Position numbers and translations under genes: made by a program
Part shown: piece by piece, positions 59,018 through 64,000 of the stretch
Layout: each line of letters opens with the position of its first letter
How positions within the stretch are numbered: position 1 is the stretch's first letter
Notes under the pieces: generated by a model
The model's input: the letters and a program-made list of their open reading frames with translations, nothing else
Told to the model about the DNA's origin: nothing
Database searches by the model: none
Assembly: GCA_038030265.1 (NCBI GenBank)
Contig: CM075939.1
Location: 8,661,253-8,725,252 of the forward strand
Origin: Corythucha ciliata
Lineage: Eukaryota; Arthropoda; Insecta; Hemiptera; Tingidae
Direction of reading: 5' to 3'
DNA: 64,000 nt

Positions 59018-60688
59018 ATACAAAATGGAAAGGAAGTGGCTGACATATTCAACAAGTACTTCTCTTCAGTGGGAGCAAAACTTACAAACAAACTTGGGAT
59101 AGATGAGCAACAGGATAACTTGAAAATAGTAAAGGGAAATGGAACTTTCTTTAAGGTGGGAGTAGAGGATGTTGACAAAGTGATTGGTGCATTGAGAGGT
59201 GGGTCGAGTCCTGGGTTTGATGGAATATCCGTAGAGGTCATAAAGGTAATTTAGGAAATATATACCGGAACCTTTGACGTATTTGGCCAACACTAGTTTT
59301 GCTGAAGGTGCTTTCCCACAAATCTACAAAACTGCAGTAGTCACGCCATTATTTAAAGCGGGAGACCCAAAATTGCTCAACAATTATAGGCCGATATCGC
59401 TTCTCTCGAACATCTCAAAAATAATAGAGAAGCTACTTAAAATGTATTTAGTAAGGTATTTGGATACGGAGCAGATATTGAGCAAGAATCAGTATGGATT
59501 CCAAACTGGGAAAAGCACACAAGATGCCATGATCCACTTGACTGACATGATTGTGAGAGGGCTGGATGAAGGTCAAAAGTCACTTGTTGTCTTCAAATAC
59601 CTATCAAAGGCCTTCGACACCATCTCTCACACAAAATTCATTGCTGTGCTCCAACGATTAAACTTTCATCCAACGTTTGTCCATTGGGCCTGGGACTCTA
59701 CCTCCGCAACCGAGAACAGAGGGTAAAAGTGGAAGGGCAGCTCTCAGTGATTCGTGTCGGATTGTCTGCGGTGTGCCTCAGGGTACTGTGCTGGGGCCGA
59801 TTTTTTATCTTATCTACGTCAATGACATATTTCAAACCAGCATTGAAGGGACTTTGGTGGGATTCGCTGATGATACGGCTCTTTTGGTGACGGGCAGAAC
59901 CTGGGACGAAGTAATTACTAAAACAGAGAAAGATCTGACCATCCTCCAGAACTGGTTTCATTCGAAAAGGCTAAAACTCAACTTTGAAAAAACAAAATTC
60001 ATGGCTTTTGCGCACAGGGCAGCATCCGTTCCTCAAATTGGTAAATTAACCTGTCATGCGAAGAGAGATTGTGAACATTGTGAATGTCCTATTATTGAAC
60101 AGGTTTCCCGGATAAAGTATTTAGGGGTTGTAAATAGACCAATGTTTGACATGGGAACACCACTTAAACGGCCTGATTAGTAAATTGCGCTCATTGATCC
60201 CTCTTTGTGTGGAAGTGCGAGGGTACATGTCGCCGAGACTTAAAAGGCTATTCTACATGGCAATAGTGCAACCGCTTCTCATCTACGGCATCGTGGCATG
60301 GGGTATGGCTTTCACAACTAAACTGAAACCTCTATATGCTATGCAAAAGCTGTTATTGAAAATAATTTTGAAAAAACCGAAGCGGTATCCGACTATGAAG
60401 GTTTTTACGGACCTTCCAGTACTCAATGTTTACGAGCTGGTGGAGAGGTGCACCCTGAGCACAGTGTATCGACTGTTTTTATCTGAAAGAATACCCAGAG
60501 TTGAAATTTCTACGAGAGCAGGTAGCAAGATTACACTATCTAAGCCACGAATGCGATCTATTTTCTTCTGGGGAATGGATATTTTTAATAAACTCCCAAC
60601 GGAATTGACCGCACAAGTGGTAAATCTAATCAAATTCAAAGAAAAACTAAAAAAATACTACCAAAAGACACCTATGCAGCAGAAGTGA
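59018..60688 (+). pseudogene. Broken LINE ORF2 (CR1/L2-like reverse transcriptase)
   Basis: It begins after the endonuclease, with VADIFNKYFSSVG and SSPGFDGISVEVIK. A shift near 59255 leads to NNYRPISLLSNISKIIEKL and SKNQYGFQTGKST (about 59486). The first catalytic block reads FKYLSKAFD where an F-x-D-x-x-K-AFD type box is expected. A shift near 59690-59760 gives GVPQGTVLGPIFYLIYVND, then GFADDTAL (intact), and a one-base shift at about 60130 separates YLGVV from the thumb region (SPRLKRLFYMAIVQPLLIYG). The C-terminus ends at 60688. At least three shifts and a damaged catalytic block make it dead. Clade is a guess from block wording. Confidence 0.85.
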
Positions 60689-61068
60689 CCCAGTTCTAAT
60701 ACCTAATACCTTGAAAACCTTCCAGATTAACGTAAAACCCCCTTAATCTTTAAATAACTTAAATATCACCCTGAAATAACTTGAAACTTAACAAAACAAA
60801 ATTCAGCAGTTGCTTATTAATAAAAACTAAACATAACTTAACTTAAAACTAAATTCAACTGGCTATTTAAATAAGAGAAAATCAGAATGTAAAAATAAAT
60901 GGCAGTAGACCGGAATATATATATACACAAAATGCTGTATGACTCCGGCCCTTAGCACGAGTATACTACTTACTCATAAAGGGCCGTAGCATTATGTTTA
61001 CATGATTAATACAATGTATACAATGTTGGAATAAATGCAATAATAACAATAAAAAAAAATATAAAAAA
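59018..61068 (+). mobile_element. 5'-truncated LINE inserted in the same repeat
   Basis: Coding remains at 59018-60688, then a 3' UTR and an A-rich tail (61051-61069). ATAAG occurs before (59013-59017) and after (61069-61073), a plausible short target duplication. Confidence 0.8.
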
Positions 61069-61077
61069 ATAAGGCCC

Positions 61078-62810
61078 CACTGGCGGAACAACACCTATCG
61101 GGGCCCGGGGCGGAAATCTTTAGCAGGCCCTTCAATCTCTAATTAAACTAGAAATACTTTTTAGTAGCGTTGAAGTACATATTTTTCTCAATGTTTTGCT
61201 ACGAAATTGCCTCCGAAAACCTTATACGTGCGTTTTCTCAATTTAAACTGCGAATGAGTGTTTTTTCTCAATTCTACTAGCATATTTTAATAGCTATAAT
61301 AATGCGAATTATAGCTTTTACCTCAATTTTATCTGCGAATTAGCTCATTTTCTCATTTTTAAACGCGAATCAGCGCTTTTTAGACGCTCTTATAACCGTG
61401 AAGTTGCCTCAAGAATCTGTAAATCTGTGTCTGTGCTCTTTCCCAATTCAATCCGCAAATTAGCAAGTTTTCTAAATTTAAACCGCGAATTGGCGCTTTT
61501 TTTCCATTTTAAACGCCAATTCGTGTTTTTATGTATTTTTACCCGCGAATTAGCACTTTTTCATAGTTTTAGCCGCTTGAATTAACGCTTTTTCTCAATT
61601 TTATTCCCCAAGTGCCTCAGGAATCCGCGAGTTAGTGTTCTCTCAATTTCAGCTGTGAATTCGCCTCTTTTACCCTCAATTTTAGCAGCGAATGAGCACG
61701 TTTCTTAATTTTAGCTGCGAATTATAGCACTTTTTCTCGATTTTATCCGTTAAAACGCAATTTTTCATAGGTACCTTAGCTGGAATTAGAGTTTTCCTCC
61801 ATTTTCAGACACGAATTCGCGGCTTTCTCTGTTTCACGCCGTGAATCAGCGCTTTTTCTCAATGTCAGTCTCAGCCCCGAGAAACCGTGAGTTGGCGTTA
61901 TCTCAATTTTAGGTATGAATTTGCGCTTTTTCTCAATTTTAAAGCTGCCAAATTGTAACACTATATCACAATTTTAGCCGTGAATAGCGTCTTCGTCTAT
62001 TTTTAGACTAAAATTCGCGTTGTTCATTTTTTTATCCGTGAATTAGCGTTTTTCTCAGTTTTAGCCGCGTGAAAAGAGCGCTTTTTCTCCGCGTCAGCCC
62101 CGAAGTTGCCCCAAGAATCGGCGAGTAGGCGTTTTCTCATTTTCTAGCTGTGAATCAGCGTTTTTTCCTCAATTTTAGCAGTGAATTAGCACATTTCTTA
62201 ATTTTAGCGAATTATATCACTTTTAGACGCGAATTCGCGTTTTTGTCTATTTCACTCGTGAATTAGCGCTTTTTCTCAATTTCAGTCCCAATGTTGCCCC
62301 AAGAATCCATGAGTTGGCGTTTCTCCCCGGAGCTGTGAATTCCCTTTTTTTCTCAATTTTTATAGCTGCTCAATTTTAGCACTTTATCATAATTTTAGCT
62401 TGTTTCTTCATTTTTAAGACGCGAATTCGCTTTTTTCTCTTTTTTGTCCTTGAAGTAGCGCTTTTCTCAGTTTTAGCCGCGTGAATAAGGACTTTTTCCC
62501 AATTTCAGTCCCGAGTTTGCTCGAAGAATTCGTGATTTTGCGTTGTCTCAATGTCAGCTGTGAACTAGGGATATTTCTTAAGTTTTAAAGCCGCATGTTG
62601 TTGCTCTTAATCACAATTCCAGTCGAGAATTAGCGTTTTTCTCCATTTTTGGCCGAAAGAAGTATTTTTGCAAAATTTCAGGCATTTTTCTCAATTTTAT
62701 CGTTTTTCCCCTTCAATTTCAGCTGCGAACTAGCACTTTTTGTGTATTCTTTCCACGAATTCGCGTTTCTTAACTAATTTTTCTCTCTTATTCTACCCAT
62801 CGATTACCGT
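61078..62810. mobile_element. hAT-like left end followed by satellite family A array
   Basis: CACTGGCGGAACAAC, then the CCCGGGGCGGAAATCT block, is the same end family as 6149 and 9121. Satellite A follows in reverse orientation from about 61190 to 62810 (about 50 units). No matching right end was found up to 63600. Confidence 0.7.
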
Positions 62811-63610
62811 TTGTCTCATTTGCATTGCGATTTCGAAAGAAGCCCTGGCTGCTTAGTAAGCCTCGAAATTTCACATTTTTTAAAGTTCGCTCATGGCCGC
62901 TATCTACCATGAAATTGGATGGCGTTGTTGTTTTCGTGACGTATTGGTCGGGGGAAACGAATTTTTACTCTCGCCAGTTCGTTTTCAAACCACCCAAAGG
63001 CGTGTTTGCCAACAGCTAGCTCTGCTGTGAGCCCCTGTCCCATGGAAAATTTCTGGTGTTCTCAGAAATGTTATCTCTTAGACCAAAAAAAAAAAAACGT
63101 CCTGTGCAGGTGCAGGATCAAATAAGCCGGATTTTTCATACTGTGGGCTCCTATAGACTATTGGGCTCCTTGGGTGGATTCGAATTAAAAATAAAAAATA
63201 AATTAGTTTGCGCAATAATATTGTACGTGTACGGGCTGCTTAAGGTTGTGCACAATATAATATGACCCAACACAGTTGTTCTCAACAAAATCATTGGATT
63301 TAACGCTACTCCTCTGCCTTCTTAACGCAGATTTACAATTGACCCAGTTAAATCATTCGTATTGATTAATTCGTTGATATTGTGGATGTGGAATATATAA
63401 CATGCAGGATGCGGGAACACTCATCTTTCACCTTTTGTTACTGCAACATAGCGAAACAAAGCTTGACGACTCATGAATAATTTTAAAAATGTTTATTTTT
63501 CTAGACACCCTAATTTCACAGATGCGAAAATCACAAAGATCGAGCAAGACGAGCACTTTGATTCCGCATCGAGTTCGAGCCGAAAACGAGACGACCCGTG
63601 TGTGGAGGGC
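62811..63610. other. No gene recognised
   Basis: Mixed A/T-rich DNA with an A run near 63086. Short open frames show no domain. It lies within the interval that separates pieces 2 and 3 of the dispersed repeat, so it is probably part of inserted DNA. Confidence 0.35.
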
Positions 63611-63680
63611 CTATAACAGTATAACGACTGTTAGTTGGTAGGAGGAGGTGTAAAAACTACAATGAAGTTGACCGCAAGCA
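63611..63680 (+). repeat. hAT-ended dispersed repeat, copy 2, piece 3
   Basis: CAGTATAACGACTGT, then GGAGGAGGTGTAAAAACTACAATGAA, matches 26452-26515 and completes copy 2 after 4.6 kb of inserted DNA. Confidence 0.7.
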
Positions 63681-64000
63681 GAGTCTTGGGCGATGCCATG
63701 GCTCGCTTTTGGAGGCAAAACAGTTTGAGAACTGGTCAGAGCGTGCCCAGGGGCTGCGGGTTGCATCCCACACCCGGTCAGTGTTCCACGCAAACACGCT
63801 CCGTCCCTCCACACGCCAAGTGCAAGCCGTAAAAGCCGAATCCGTAAAATTGTTTTTAAAGGGGGGAACTTGCACATTTTTCAAGCACGGGTGTTTCTTG
63901 AAGAGAGCTCTTCCACAATGCTATTGCTCACACATTGACATCAACATGCTTAAACATTGAAATCAATCAAGGATTTTTTTAGGGCGAATTTTTAAAAATT

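Overview
The window looks like nuclear DNA of an arthropod, most probably an insect. The evidence is a secreted RR-1 chitin-binding cuticle protein, an Nramp/Malvolio metal transporter and a phospholipid scramblase, all split by short GT-AG introns, set in repeat-rich intergenic DNA full of non-LTR and hAT-like transposon remains. I cannot name the species.

Three host genes can be reconstructed, all on the minus strand. (1) A four-exon cuticle protein gene at 3910-5426 (253 aa). (2) A five-exon scramblase gene at 20372-21795 (267 aa), in which the acidic calcium-binding loop of the family is not conserved. (3) An eleven-exon Nramp/Malvolio gene at 39722-46526 (555 aa, 12 membrane segments, metal-binding residues intact). 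Its 4.2-kb intron is filled with satellite arrays, and its 5' non-coding exon lies somewhere upstream. There is no operon-like relation between the genes.

Most of the rest is mobile or repetitive. 0.2-2.35 kb: two foldback elements, end to end, with TA target sites. 6.1-12.8 kb: a hAT-like element with a satellite interior, two broken LINE fragments, more satellite and a small MITE. 13-15 kb: a tRNA-like gene and three satellite families. 15.3-19.97 kb: an almost full-length but broken LINE (ORF1, endonuclease, reverse transcriptase, RNase H, poly-A tail). 22.36-24.01 kb: a hAT-like element with a perfect 8-bp target-site duplication, carrying a tRNA-like sequence and satellite. 25-31.7 kb: hairpin, MITE, satellite and two more foldback elements. 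33.6-37.8 kb: a long array of the 30-bp satellite, then a 16-bp minisatellite with an 80-bp higher-order repeat. 46.5-55.3 kb: no recognisable gene, more satellite. 55.35-63.68 kb: one ancestral repeat copy split in three by a hAT-like element and a LINE-led block, a readable nested-insertion history.

The most unusual theme is a degenerate satellite of about 30 bp (core CGGCTAAAATTGAG) in both orientations at about ten loci. It repeatedly lies between hAT-type ends, so it appears to be transposon cargo rather than ordinary satellite. At least three other short-unit families (cores CTGTCAATTTCGTCC, ATGGCCAAACTGAC and CGCGAAATTGG) behave similarly.
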